Notes under the pieces: model-generated | The model's database searches: none | The model's input: only the letters and a program-made list of their open reading frames with translations | Told to the model about the DNA's origin: nothing | Part shown: positions 31,348 through 39,512 of the stretch, one piece after another | Numbering within the stretch: position 1 is the stretch's first letter | Layout of the letters: each line of letters starts with the position of its first letter | Position numbers and translations under genes: made by a program | Assembly (NCBI RefSeq): GCF_900660745.1 | Contig: NZ_LR215048.1 | Coordinates: forward strand, 1,550,001 to 1,614,000 | Direction of reading: 5' to 3' | Length of the DNA: 64,000 nt | DNA from: Haploplasma axanthum | GTDB lineage: Bacteria; Bacillota_I; Bacilli_A; Acholeplasmatales; Acholeplasmataceae

Positions 31348-31758
31348 ATGGAAATAATAACTAACTTGTTCAGAATGTTTTTTAAAGATTCTATTAAATA
31401 TACAAAAATCAAGAATGAAAATCCTAATTCTAAATATTTTGGAATCGTAGGTATTGTTTACCCTATCTTGGCTCTAATCTTAGGTGGCGGTGCGATATAT
31501 TTTTCACTTAAGTTACTTAATGATATTGGCGGATTCAATAATATTATTGTTGCGATATTTATAATTATTGGGGGCGCTGCACTCGGTATTGGCGGTGCTT
31601 TGGGATTTTTTTCTTACGTAATAAGAGGCATAATTGTATCTTCGTATCAAATAAAATTAAATAAAAAAACTATAGGCGTAGTGGCACTAATTGTTAATTT
31701 TCTCATACTCTGTGCGAGTATTGTCTTACTTTTTTATATTATCAAACATAACCTTTAA
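31348..31758 (+). CDS. Small three-span membrane protein, unknown
   Basis: Start chosen at the ATG at 31348, which has AGGAAGG eight nt upstream; the longer frame from 31282 has none. The 136 residues contain three hydrophobic segments (around IVGIVYPILALILGGGAIYF, VAIFIIIGGAALGIGGALGF and VVALIVNFLILCASIVLL), rich in Gly and Ile, after a short basic N-terminus. No family is recognised. It has its own promoter and a strong terminator and stands alone between mobile elements, so it may be a resident gene or cargo. Confidence 0.65.
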   Translation: MEIITNLFRMFFKDSIKYTKIKNENPNSKYFGIVGIVYPILALILGGGAIYFSLKLLNDIGGFNNIIVAIFIIIGGAALGIGGALGFFSYVIRGIIVSSYQIKLNKKTIGVVALIVNFLILCASIVLLFYIIKHNL

Positions 31759-31820
31759 CACTCTTACGAGTTTTGATAACTTAAAACTTAAATTAAGTTT
31801 AATTTATTGCATAATTTAAA

Positions 31821-31856
31821 AAAGCCTACACTACTCTTATTATAGTATAGGCTTTA
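31821..31856 (+). terminator. Terminator, possibly bidirectional
   Basis: Eight-bp stem AAAGCCTA / TAGGCTTT with AT-rich tails on both sides, 63 nt past the membrane-protein gene and facing the recombinase remnant. Confidence 0.6.
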
Positions 31857-31866
31857 TAATTTTATA

Positions 31867-32028
31867 TTATTGCATAGCACTTTGTCTTGTGAATATTATA
31901 TCTACGATGTCTGCGTTTTTTTTGTCATCGCTTTGGAATACTTTGCGGTATTTTTGCTTGGTTATCTTATCATTTGCATGACCTGCCCTATCGGCTATCA
32001 TCTCGTTTGGTATTATATTTGATGCATA
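31867..32028 (-). pseudogene. Tyrosine recombinase C-terminal remnant
   Basis: A 53-codon minus frame reads ASNIIPNEMIADRAGHANDK then ITKQKYRKVF and ends in TAA. It resembles the end of phage-type integrases: ...HASN.I....I..R.GH....T...Y, with the GH and a following Tyr. A TAA precedes the first codon and no start is present. The rest of the integrase is absent, so this is debris of a lost integrative element. Confidence 0.5.
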
Positions 32029-32190
32029 TTAATCACCTCAATATTGTTTATATAATATCACAATAAAAAGGATTTGTAACGCTATTTGAATAAGAGCCTT
32101 TTAAACGCTCACGCAATTTTTACTACCAAGTTACGAATTATTGCTATTAATGACACCCCCCCTCTATATCTAATTTTTAGCAGAACAAAA

Positions 32191-32208
32191 GCGAAAATAA
32201 ATTTTCGC
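32191..32208 (+). other. Left-end hairpin of IS91-like element B
   Basis: GCGAAAAT-AA-ATTTTCGC is a perfect inverted repeat 34 nt upstream of the transposase start. It corresponds to AGTGAAAT-AA-ATTTCACT of element A, with changes on both sides of the stem that keep pairing. Confidence 0.6.
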
Positions 32209-32242
32209 CTAATGTACTCTTTGAACACTTTTAATATATAAT

Positions 32243-33561
32243 ATGTATATGACAAAGACTGACTACATACTTAATACTTATACTGAAAGTTTAATGATTG
32301 CTAAATCTATAAGTAATAGAGTTTATCAAAATGAATTTAATAGACTTTTTAATTTGAAACATATTAGAGATAAATTTGATAATAAAATTACTATCAAAGA
32401 TATCTTTTTAAATTGTTGGGATAAATTTAAATCTAATAATATAGATAAACTACGTTCTTCAGTTATTAAAAATGTCGAAGACATAATTTTCTGCAAGGAC
32501 TATCGAAAGGGATATATTGCTTTTAGCTGTAAACGTTGTGATAATTTCACTTTTACAGCTTTTTCTTGTAACTCTAGGTTTTGTTCTACTTGTGGTAAAA
32601 AATATCGTGACTTTCGTTCAATAGAGATTCAGTCTAAACTTATTAATGTTTCTCATAGGCATTTTGTTTTTACTGTTGCTGAAGAACTACGTATTTATTT
32701 CTTTAAATATCGTGATATGCAAAACTTACTTTTTGATGCTGTTAATGATACTCTTACTAATACTTCTATCACTTCTAAAAAAGAAATTGCTAATAACTAT
32801 AAATTAGGTTTTGTTTCTTTCTTACATACTTTTGGTAGAGATTTAAAACCTAATCCACATATTCATGCTTTAGTTGCTGAGGCCAAAGTTAGTTCTTCTG
32901 GTAATGTGAAAAATATCATTATTTTCATTTTGAACAGTTAAGAAAATATTTTATGTTCTCTTTATTAAACCTAATGTCTAACTACTTAAATGAATCTCAT
33001 CCTAGCGAACTAAAAGCTTTCAACATTCTAAAATACTATTTAATTAAGACTTACTCTAAAGGGTTTTATATCTATGCTCCTCCTAATAACTCTAAACTTA
33101 CTACCATTAAAGATATTGCTAATTACATTGCTAGATATGGCTCTCATCCTGCTATTAGTGAATCTAGGATTGTTTCTATTGATTATGCTAGTAACACTAT
33201 TACCTGGAAGTTTAATCCTCATGAAGATGATGGTCTAACTAGTGATGATCCTAATTATCAAGGTACTAAGTTTATTACCGAATCTATTGATGCTTTTATC
33301 ATCAAACTTATCAGACATATTCCTGATAAGCATTTTCATCTTATTAGATATTTTGGTTTTTATGCTAATAAATCTAAAACTATTCCTAAAATACCCAAAA
33401 TATTATGGATTAATAGAATTCGTATGTTAAAATCTATGTTGAAATATACTGTATTACTTTATAATACTTTTAAGTTCGATCCACACATTTGTAAGTGTGG
33501 ATCCAAAATGACTTTTGATTATTCATTGTCTTATTTCCCTATGAAAGGTTGTGTTTTTTAG
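32243..33561 (+). pseudogene. tnpA: IS91-family HUH transposase, frameshifted
   Basis: The first frame (32243-32941) has the zinc cluster (CKRC, CSTC) and the metal motif in the form NPHIH; it ends in KNIIIFILNS and TAA. The second frame continues with YFHFEQLRKYFMFSLL, which matches element A directly (LYFFPFERLRKTFMF). A single base is therefore missing near 32915-32925. The second frame retains the tyrosine pair (NYIARY) and the RYFGFYANKS and CKCGSKM blocks. It ends at a TAG at 33559-33561 that overlaps the GTG start of the next gene. Confidence 0.8.
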
Positions 33562-33729
33562 TGCCTAAATATTATTCTATTAAAAAGTTTGAAATTAGTG
33601 ATGATAATCTCAAATCAAAATATCAAGATTATTTACGCGAAGTGTTATTAGGTAATCTTCCTGCTCCTGCTTTGTCTTATGAAAAGTTCATTGATTTTGA
33701 ACCTATGTTTGAAGAGGTTATCATGAAAT
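33561..33729 (+). pseudogene. Zinc-ribbon accessory gene of element B, 5' part
   Basis: GTG at 33561 (overlapping the tnpA stop TAG) begins VPKYYSIKKFEI, aligned with MPKLFKTYKP of element A. The frame runs into the IS21-family element at 33730. Joined to 36121-36278 after removing the insertion and one target copy, it gives a 108-residue protein. Confidence 0.8.
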
Positions 33730-33783
33730 TGTAAATGTCAATACCAAACTAGGTCACTATATTGGTGCGAAACTAGGTCAGTA

Positions 33784-34524
33784 TTAATTACTTAACCATT
33801 CCTTTGTTTCTTTAATTCTATATGAGTCACCCTTAATATTTATAACTGTAGCTTTGTGTGCTAATCTATCAACCATAGCTGCAGTAAGTGTTGGATCACC
33901 AAATATTTCTTCCCACCTAGTAAATGCTAAGTTAGTAGTAATGATTATAGACTTAGTCTCATTTCTCATAGAAAGTAAATTAAATAATAATTCACTACCT
34001 TCTTTATCAAAACCAATATAACCGAGTTCATCTAATATGACTAAGTCATAACTGATGAACCTTTTTTTATAATTTGTAAGTTGGTTTAGTGTCATTGATT
34101 CCTTTAATTCAGTAATTAAATTAGGTACTGTTATGTATAAAACATTTTTGCTTTTCATATTAGCGGCGATACCTAAACCTATTGCTGTATGTGTTTTACC
34201 AACTCCAGGATTACCTACTAATATTACATTTCTGCCTTCATCTAAAAATCTTAATGATTGAAGTTCTCTAATTTGATTAGATACCTCAATTGGAAATGAT
34301 TCTAGTTTAAGATCATGTAGATATTTAAGGTGTGGATATTTAGCTATTCTAATTCTGCGGTTAATACCATTTGATTCTCTAGCTCTTGTTTCACTAGTTA
34401 ATACTAGTTTTAAGAAGTCTTCATAACTTGCATTATTATCCATTGCTTCACTAATAATACTTTGGTAATTATCTCTTATATTTGCTAGTTTTAAAATACT
34501 TGCTAATTGCTCAATTGTTTTCAT
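33784..34524 (-). CDS. istB: IS21-family helper ATPase IstB
   Basis: 246 residues with Walker A GNPGVGKTH, Walker B LVILDELGYIGF and the SIIITTNLAFTRW sensor segment of IstB AAA proteins. Its ATG overlaps the istA stop (ATGA), and AAGGAG lies 10 nt upstream. It is well diverged from the IstB at 30356-31108, so the two IS21 elements are different types. It regulates IstA activity and target choice in the family. Confidence 0.92.
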   Translation of the reverse strand: MKTIEQLASILKLANIRDNYQSIISEAMDNNASYEDFLKLVLTSETRARESNGINRRIRIAKYPHLKYLHDLKLESFPIEVSNQIRELQSLRFLDEGRNVILVGNPGVGKTHTAIGLGIAANMKSKNVLYITVPNLITELKESMTLNQLTNYKKRFISYDLVILDELGYIGFDKEGSELLFNLLSMRNETKSIIITTNLAFTRWEEIFGDPTLTAAMVDRLAHKATVINIKGDSYRIKETKEWLSN

Positions 34525-35996
34525 TGTATAGTTTCTCCTTGATTAAATAGATTTGATATTTGACTTAATTGATTAGAACTAACTTCTTCAATAGTAATTT
34601 CCATTGATTTAATAGTTGTTAGTTTATGACCATTATTAAGTTTTATTAATAACTCATTTAATTCATAAATATCATTTTCATTAATCAATTTAATGAAATC
34701 CTTTGGCTTTGTGGTAAAATATTTATGAAAAAGAGTTTGGATAACTTTTGGTGCTTGCTTTAAAGCGATTGAGTTTAAAAGTGCACCTGGCTTTTTCGTG
34801 AAAGTGGTAGTGAAGTGGAATATATCGATAGTATATTCTCCTTTGCCCACTTTTTTATTATGGCTTGCTATTAGTTCATGTTTTAAGTTATAAACGTTTA
34901 TATGTTCTAAATAAACATTAGAATAGACATTTTCACCAACATATGAATCAGGAACTGAGTAATAATTTGAATCAATCATTATTATTGATTCATGATTTAC
35001 TTTTGCTTGAATAAGTCTTCCTAGTTCATATTTGGCTTTTGGTAGTTTAATTAAATTAACTCTTTCATTCACTACCTTTACTTTATCTTGATTAATCTTA
35101 AAAATTTCATCAACTACATATTTCCTTAAATTATCTAAAGAATAAAATTTATAGTTGAAGGTAAATAGTTCACTTCTTGCTATTTTGCCGCTAGTTTCTA
35201 CATGTCCTTTTTCATTACCGCTTCTTGGATTAGTAGTCATAATCTTAAAACCATAATAGTTAGATAATTTAATTAGCTCTTCATTATAAACTTTAGCACC
35301 ACCATAGACAAATTTACTTACTACATTTCTCATGTTATCGAAAACCATTGTTTTAGGTACACCATTAATTTCTTCGAAGAATGTTACTAAACTGTCAATA
35401 AATGATTCAAATTTCTGGTTTTGATAATGTTTAACAAATATATAGTTACTGTGAGGTAGGGTTATTGTTGCTTGATATAATTTTTTTACCTGATCATCAA
35501 TTAACACTTTCACTTCATGAAAGTCATATTCAGCTCTAAAGCCTGGAGCATATTGCTGTTTGATAAAAGCTTCCTTGTTTTTATTTTTATAACGTTTATA
35601 TTCAATTTGGATTGTTGTTATACCAACATCAAAACCTTCTGATCTTAGTTTACGGTGAAGAAGAGATGCAGTTAGTTTTTGTTTGTTTAAACCAAGTAAT
35701 AAATCTTTTTCTTCATCTTGTTTTAATAGTTCATAAAATCTGTGTTCCAACTCTCCACTAAAAACTTTTCTAACACTTACCCCTTTTCTTACAGGTGCAC
35801 TTACTAACTCTTTTTGTAATTCAATAATTTTACTTTTATCTGATTCATTTTCTATTAACTTTGTTATAACCTTCATTTCTTTAACGTATTTATTAACTGT
35901 ATCTTTTGAAATATTTAATGTTAATGCTATTTTACGATTAGACATTCCATTACGCTTTAGTGATAATATATCGTTTTTCATGTATATTGATACCAT
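34521..35996 (-). CDS. istA: IS21-family transposase IstA
   Basis: 491 residues, full length. Residues 9-40 form a helix-turn-helix (LKRNGMSNRKIALTLNISKD). The DDE core comprises the Asp in YDFHEVKV, the Asp in VFDNMRNVV and the Glu in EKGHVETSGK. GAGG lies eight nt upstream of the ATG. Together with the overlapping istB and paired ends, this element looks potentially active. Confidence 0.92.
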   Translation of the reverse strand: MVSIYMKNDILSLKRNGMSNRKIALTLNISKDTVNKYVKEMKVITKLIENESDKSKIIELQKELVSAPVRKGVSVRKVFSGELEHRFYELLKQDEEKDLLLGLNKQKLTASLLHRKLRSEGFDVGITTIQIEYKRYKNKNKEAFIKQQYAPGFRAEYDFHEVKVLIDDQVKKLYQATITLPHSNYIFVKHYQNQKFESFIDSLVTFFEEINGVPKTMVFDNMRNVVSKFVYGGAKVYNEELIKLSNYYGFKIMTTNPRSGNEKGHVETSGKIARSELFTFNYKFYSLDNLRKYVVDEIFKINQDKVKVVNERVNLIKLPKAKYELGRLIQAKVNHESIIMIDSNYYSVPDSYVGENVYSNVYLEHINVYNLKHELIASHNKKVGKGEYTIDIFHFTTTFTKKPGALLNSIALKQAPKVIQTLFHKYFTTKPKDFIKLINENDIYELNELLIKLNNGHKLTTIKSMEITIEEVSSNQLSQISNLFNQGETIQ

Positions 35997-36120
35997 TCTT
36001 TCTACCTCACATTATTTAAATTATATGAGGTTATTATATTATGTATGAATATACTGACCTAGTTTCCTACCAACTTTATTTAATTTATTGACCTAGTTAT
36101 ATACTAACAAATACAGAAAT

Positions 36121-36278
36121 GTCTTGAATGTAAGTTCCAAGAAACTATTGAACATTCTCATATGTTATTTTCTATGTCTATAACTGGTACTCCTTTTCCT
36201 ATTGAAACATGTCCTGTTTGTGGTATGACTGCTTTTATGCCTCTTGATATTTATCGCAAAATTAAAGGCTATAAGTAA
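36121..36278 (+). pseudogene. Zinc-ribbon accessory gene of element B, 3' part
   Basis: Continues the frame broken at 33729: MKCLECKFQ and later ETCPVCGM, then GYK and TAA. This matches MKCLDCHFE and DFCPECGK of element A, with all four cysteines kept. Confidence 0.8.
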
Positions 36279-36301
36279 TAAATTATTTTAGTACTTTATT
36301 G

Positions 36302-36320
36302 AACCTTGTTTAAGGTTTTT
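36302..36320 (+). terminator. Terminator-like hairpin at the right of element B
   Basis: AACCTT-GTTT-AAGGTT followed by a T run, 24 nt past the small gene; the counterpart of 27488-27510. Confidence 0.6.
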
Positions 36321-36388
36321 TTCTGTTTATATTTATGTTTTTTTTAACTAACCCTGTTTTTGAATGATAAAATAGAATTTACTATATA

Positions 36389-36422
36389 ATAAAAAAAGGC
36401 CTGATACATTTGTATCAAACCT
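36389..36422 (-). terminator. Terminator downstream of the RCC1 lipoprotein
   Basis: On the minus strand AGGTTTGATACA pairs with TGTATCAGGCCT, followed by seven T. The sequence closely resembles the tRNA-Leu terminator at 39048-39080, including part of its flank. Confidence 0.65.
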
Positions 36423-36463
36423 TTGAATTCAATATGTGTTGGGAGACTAATTTTAATACACGA

Positions 36464-36515
36464 TTAGCACCCCTAGTTATTTTTTTAGCACCCTTAATGA
36501 AAATTTTAGCACCCC
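36464..36515 (+). repeat. TTAGCACCC motif, three copies at 21-bp spacing
   Basis: Copies start at 36464, 36485 and 36506, each in the context TTAGCACCC(C/T)TA. The pair at 27622-27654 has the same motif. The even two-turn spacing suggests binding sites at a transposon end. Confidence 0.6.
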
Positions 36516-36596
36516 TAGTTTTTAGGGTTATTTCAATAGTGTTCAAATCTCATTATATGCGTTGTGTGGAAATACTAATTTTAAAATCACTAACTG

Positions 36597-38756
36597 CTAA
36601 TTAGTTTTATATATACCATATATTATAATATTTCTTGAGGGCATTTCACTATAAGAAATAAACAAGTTATAGCTATTTGATGTATACCAACCATCAAAAG
36701 TGTAACCTTCTAAGTTTAAATACGATAAATCAATAAGTTCACCATAATATACTAGTTTTGTTTTTACTTCAATTACCTGATTAAACATATAAAGTGTTTT
36801 AGTTGATTTAGCACCAATATAATCATACCCAGTTCCTAAATGATCGTAATAAGAGCCCAACAAATAAATATTCCCCTCCGCACTCACCATCACTGAACTA
36901 TACCAATTAGATTCTATCATTATTATATTTAAATCATCAAAACCTAATAGTTTGCTTATATTTTTAGGTAAGTAAGAATTGCTTCCGCCTAATGATCCCC
37001 AAGTATCATTGCCCATACCATAAACACGTCCCAAATTGGATAACACTAGTGTATGCTCATATCCCATAGAGATTGTTTCTGCATATTCCCCTTCATCAAA
37101 ATTAAAATTTTGAGTAACTCGATGTGGTTTTAAAATACTGTATATACCATAATATTCTTGAAAGGTTAAACCTAATTTGATTTGATGGGTTGATCCCCAA
37201 GTAAATACTTCATGAGTCAATGTGATAGCTGACGAAGTATTTTTTCCTAAAAATATTTTTTCAATTGTATCCCCTTCATCCAAAACGAAATAATCTGTAA
37301 CTTCAATTGGAATGAGTGAATCTAATTTAGTTTCATTACCTAATTGACCACTGCTATTGTCACCCCACATCCATACTCGTGACTGAGATGTCACAAGTCC
37401 TGAGTGATTCCATCCTAATGATACCTGATTAATATACTCATCGTTATTTAGTTGTATACTATCGGTTATATTCATAGGAGTTAATTGATTATTCGTCGTA
37501 CCAATACCTAATTGACCAGAATCATTTCTTCCCCATACCCATAACTGATGATCTGACGTTAAAGCTGCACTACTACCTAGCCCAGTATAAATCGAAATAA
37601 TTCGTGTATCCGAATTTAAATTAAACTGACTACTTATATTTAAAGGGATTTTTGAAGATGTAGTCGTTCCGTCACCAAGATTACCATAACTATTACTTCC
37701 CCAAACATATATATTCCCTAAATTTGATAGAGCTAATACATGGAATGATCCAACTGATACATCTATGATATAATCCGATTCTTCTAATTCAAATCGTGCT
37801 GTTATATCTGTCACATATGTATCACGAGTTGAACCAATACCTAATTCACCACTAGTGTTTTTCCCCCATGTAAATACTCGTCCTTGATTAGTTAAAATAA
37901 CACCAAAATTACTTCCTAATTCCGTTTTAACTATTAATTCATCATCACTCATGCTTATTTGATACAAAGACCCTTCATAAACCGTATGATAAGTAACTTC
38001 ATAAAGATTTGGTACCCACTTTGCATAAAGAGTGATATTTTGTGCTGGCATTGTCTCAAATGTAAAAGATTGAGTAAATTCAGCATCTCTGTACCAACCA
38101 CCGAACATGTATCCTTCTCTTATTGGATCTACTGGTTGAGAGACACTGGTGTTAAAATCTTTGGTTATTTGAGTTACGGAAGATCCCAAATTGGAGTTAA
38201 AACTAATTGTGTAACTATTGATTATCCATTTTGCATACAATGTCATATCAGTTCCTATGCGATCAGAGAAAAAATTCCATTTAGAATCAAAAGTAACGCC
38301 ATTATCATTACTTGTGTACCATCCTTCTAATGTATAACCGGTTCTAGAGCACTGAGGATATGTCATAAGTGTATTATCTATAACTTCCATTGGTGATACA
38401 TAAGTACCACCATTAGATACAAATCTTACTTCATAAGTTGTGGGTGTAACTTTTATTAATTTCCATTTTGCATAAACAGTCATGTTGCTTGAAATTGGTG
38501 CAATAAGCAATGAATTTGCCGTGAAAGGTCTGTTAAATGTATTATTGTCCCAATACCATCCACCAAACTCAAATCCATCTTTTGTCGGATCATTTGGTAT
38601 AGTTATCGTGGATTTGCCATCTGTTGTGATTGGACTAACAGTGGTTCCTTCATTAGAATCGAAATAAATTGTAAACTGTATATTTTGATTACACGCAACA
38701 ATAAAAAACAAGAATACTGTAATTGATATAACACCTAATATCTTTCTAATTTTCAT
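36597..38756 (-). CDS. Surface lipoprotein with InlB B repeats and an RCC1 propeller
   Basis: 719 residues starting at an ATG with GGAGG just upstream. The signal peptide ends in a lipobox, FFIVAC, with Cys22 as the lipidation site. Residues 26-250 hold three InlB B/Listeria-Bacteroides repeats (GGWYWDNNTF, EGWYTSNDNG, GGWYRDAEFT). Then come about seven RCC1 repeats with WG.N..GQLG.G and VS.G..H motifs, expected to fold as a beta-propeller, and a last repeat (DGWYTSNSYN). Bacterial RCC1 proteins of this kind are surface-exposed and probably bind proteins or glycans; the ligand is unknown. It has its own promoter and is monocistronic. The InlB repeats link it to the giant protein at 1-17851. 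Confidence 0.85.
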   Translation of the reverse strand: MKIRKILGVISITVFLFFIVACNQNIQFTIYFDSNEGTTVSPITTDGKSTITIPNDPTKDGFEFGGWYWDNNTFNRPFTANSLLIAPISSNMTVYAKWKLIKVTPTTYEVRFVSNGGTYVSPMEVIDNTLMTYPQCSRTGYTLEGWYTSNDNGVTFDSKWNFFSDRIGTDMTLYAKWIINSYTISFNSNLGSSVTQITKDFNTSVSQPVDPIREGYMFGGWYRDAEFTQSFTFETMPAQNITLYAKWVPNLYEVTYHTVYEGSLYQISMSDDELIVKTELGSNFGVILTNQGRVFTWGKNTSGELGIGSTRDTYVTDITARFELEESDYIIDVSVGSFHVLALSNLGNIYVWGSNSYGNLGDGTTTSSKIPLNISSQFNLNSDTRIISIYTGLGSSAALTSDHQLWVWGRNDSGQLGIGTTNNQLTPMNITDSIQLNNDEYINQVSLGWNHSGLVTSQSRVWMWGDNSSGQLGNETKLDSLIPIEVTDYFVLDEGDTIEKIFLGKNTSSAITLTHEVFTWGSTHQIKLGLTFQEYYGIYSILKPHRVTQNFNFDEGEYAETISMGYEHTLVLSNLGRVYGMGNDTWGSLGGSNSYLPKNISKLLGFDDLNIIMIESNWYSSVMVSAEGNIYLLGSYYDHLGTGYDYIGAKSTKTLYMFNQVIEVKTKLVYYGELIDLSYLNLEGYTFDGWYTSNSYNLFISYSEMPSRNIIIYGIYKTN

Positions 38757-38802
38757 AAACCCTCCATTATTAATGCATTAATAAAACTATCTTTCACTTA
38801 AA

Positions 38803-38831
38803 ATTATAGCATTTTCAAATCATTTCTTCAA
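38803..38831 (-). promoter_or_regulatory. Promoter of the RCC1 lipoprotein gene
   Basis: TTGAAG, 17-nt spacer, TATAAT with an extended TG upstream of the -10 (TGCTATAAT); about 47 nt before the ATG at 38756. Confidence 0.65.
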
Positions 38832-38857
38832 GCTTATATCAAGACATACATGCTTTT

Positions 38858-38932
38858 TGTAATCGTGTAAAAAATCAGGCATGTCGTGTAAATCCGACTT
38901 GTAATCGTGTAAATTGAAAAGCAATCGTGTAA
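38858..38932. repeat. TCGTGTAA motif, four copies at 20-21-bp spacing
   Basis: (AA)TCGTGTAA blocks start at 38861, 38882, 38903 and 38923. The array begins TGTAATCGTG, like the TG-first ends of IS21-family elements with repeated internal sites. No transposase lies next to it, so it looks like a solo end or footprint. Confidence 0.6.
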
Positions 38933-39047
38933 GCTAAACTATACTTTTTACTAAAAACACTGGTTTTGACTATATTTTTACCTATTTATCATTTTAAGCA
39001 TTTAGTTCTGGCAAGTGAATATACGAGAAAATTTCCTATCTTCCAAT

Positions 39048-39080
39048 AAAAAAAGGCTTGACACTAATTGTATCAAACCT
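39048..39080 (-). terminator. tRNA-Leu terminator
   Basis: AGGTTTGATAC and GTGTCAAGCCT pair around a 5-nt loop, followed on the minus strand by seven T, 13 nt beyond the tRNA. Confidence 0.75.
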
Positions 39081-39093
39081 ATTCATTTCAATA

Positions 39094-39178
39094 TGGTGCG
39101 GGTGACAGGAATCGAACCTGCACGCCGTTAAGCGCTAGATCCTAAGTCTAGTGCGTCTGCCAGTTCCGCCACACCCGC
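39094..39178 (-). tRNA. tRNA-Leu, anticodon UAG, CCA encoded
   Basis: 85 nt with a GCGGGTG / CACCCGC acceptor stem, GGTTCGATTCC T-arm, a long variable arm as in class II tRNAs and an encoded CCA end. The anticodon stem CTAGA/TCTAG encloses the loop CTTAGGA, giving anticodon TAG, which reads leucine CUN codons. Confidence 0.95.
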
Positions 39179-39187
39179 GCAATAATT

Positions 39188-39216
39188 ATTATACAATTAT
39201 TAATTGTTTAAGTCAA
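39188..39216 (-). promoter_or_regulatory. tRNA-Leu promoter
   Basis: TTGACT, 17-nt spacer, TATAAT, with the -10 nine nt upstream of the mature tRNA 5' end. Confidence 0.8.
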
Positions 39217-39400
39217 TATCTTTTTATTTTTTTGTGTTTATCTTATTCTAAAGACATAAAACATAAGATAGGTGTATAACAATACTTATGTTAAGTGAAA
39301 GTTTTTTAGTCAAGTTTTGATGGAATACTTGTGTGTTGTAATTATTCCTTTATTAAAAAAGTTAATCAATGGCTTAATCTAAATTCTCTTCATATCCAAG
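39217..39400. other. Intergenic region with nothing recognised
   Basis: AT-rich sequence between the tRNA promoter and the terminator of the next gene; no convincing open frame or structure. Confidence 0.6.
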
Positions 39401-39433
39401 TAAAAAAAGCAGTGTTTATAGACCTTGCTTTTT
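39401..39433 (-). terminator. Terminator after the bitopic membrane protein
   Basis: AAAAAGCA and TGCTTTTT pair around a 14-nt loop and run into T residues on the minus strand. Confidence 0.5.
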
Positions 39434-39512
39434 CATTTATTTCAAAGATTAAATTCATTATTATATTATATACTAATATTTTTAACTAGCTTTATTGATA
39501 TTATAATATTTC

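Larger units (their letters stand above)
33730..36115 (-). mobile_element. IS21-family element, intact, 2,386 bp
   Basis: Starts TGTAAATGTC and, read from the other end, TGTATTTGTT; both begin TGTA. It is flanked by the 5-bp direct repeat GAAAT (33725-33729 and 36116-36120). Inside each end are repeated AACTAGGTCA motifs (33747, 33771; inverted at 36055, 36089), the multiple terminal repeats typical of IS21. Removing it restores the zinc-ribbon reading frame exactly. Confidence 0.92.
32191..36317 (+). mobile_element. IS91-like element B, frameshifted and interrupted by an IS21-family insertion
   Basis: Same layout as element A: left hairpin, HUH transposase, coupled small zinc-ribbon gene, terminator hairpin. 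The transposase has lost one base, and the small gene is split by the element at 33730-36115. Proteins of A and B are clearly homologous but well diverged, so these are two related elements rather than recent copies. Confidence 0.72.

Noticed and set aside
36389-36445. Possible tRNA remnant or attachment site, since the flank resembles the tRNA-Leu 3' region
   Set aside because: The match is mostly the terminator; the tRNA acceptor part is not convincingly present and no direct repeat of a tRNA end is found.
36410-36604. A 64-codon plus-strand frame over the TTAGCACCC array
   Set aside because: Its sequence is the translation of the repeat array and terminator; no start signal.
27622-38932. 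Regularly spaced short motifs as possible CRISPR remnants
   Set aside because: The motifs are 8-10 bp with spacings of about 11-12 bp, far too short for CRISPR repeats and spacers, and no cas gene is present.
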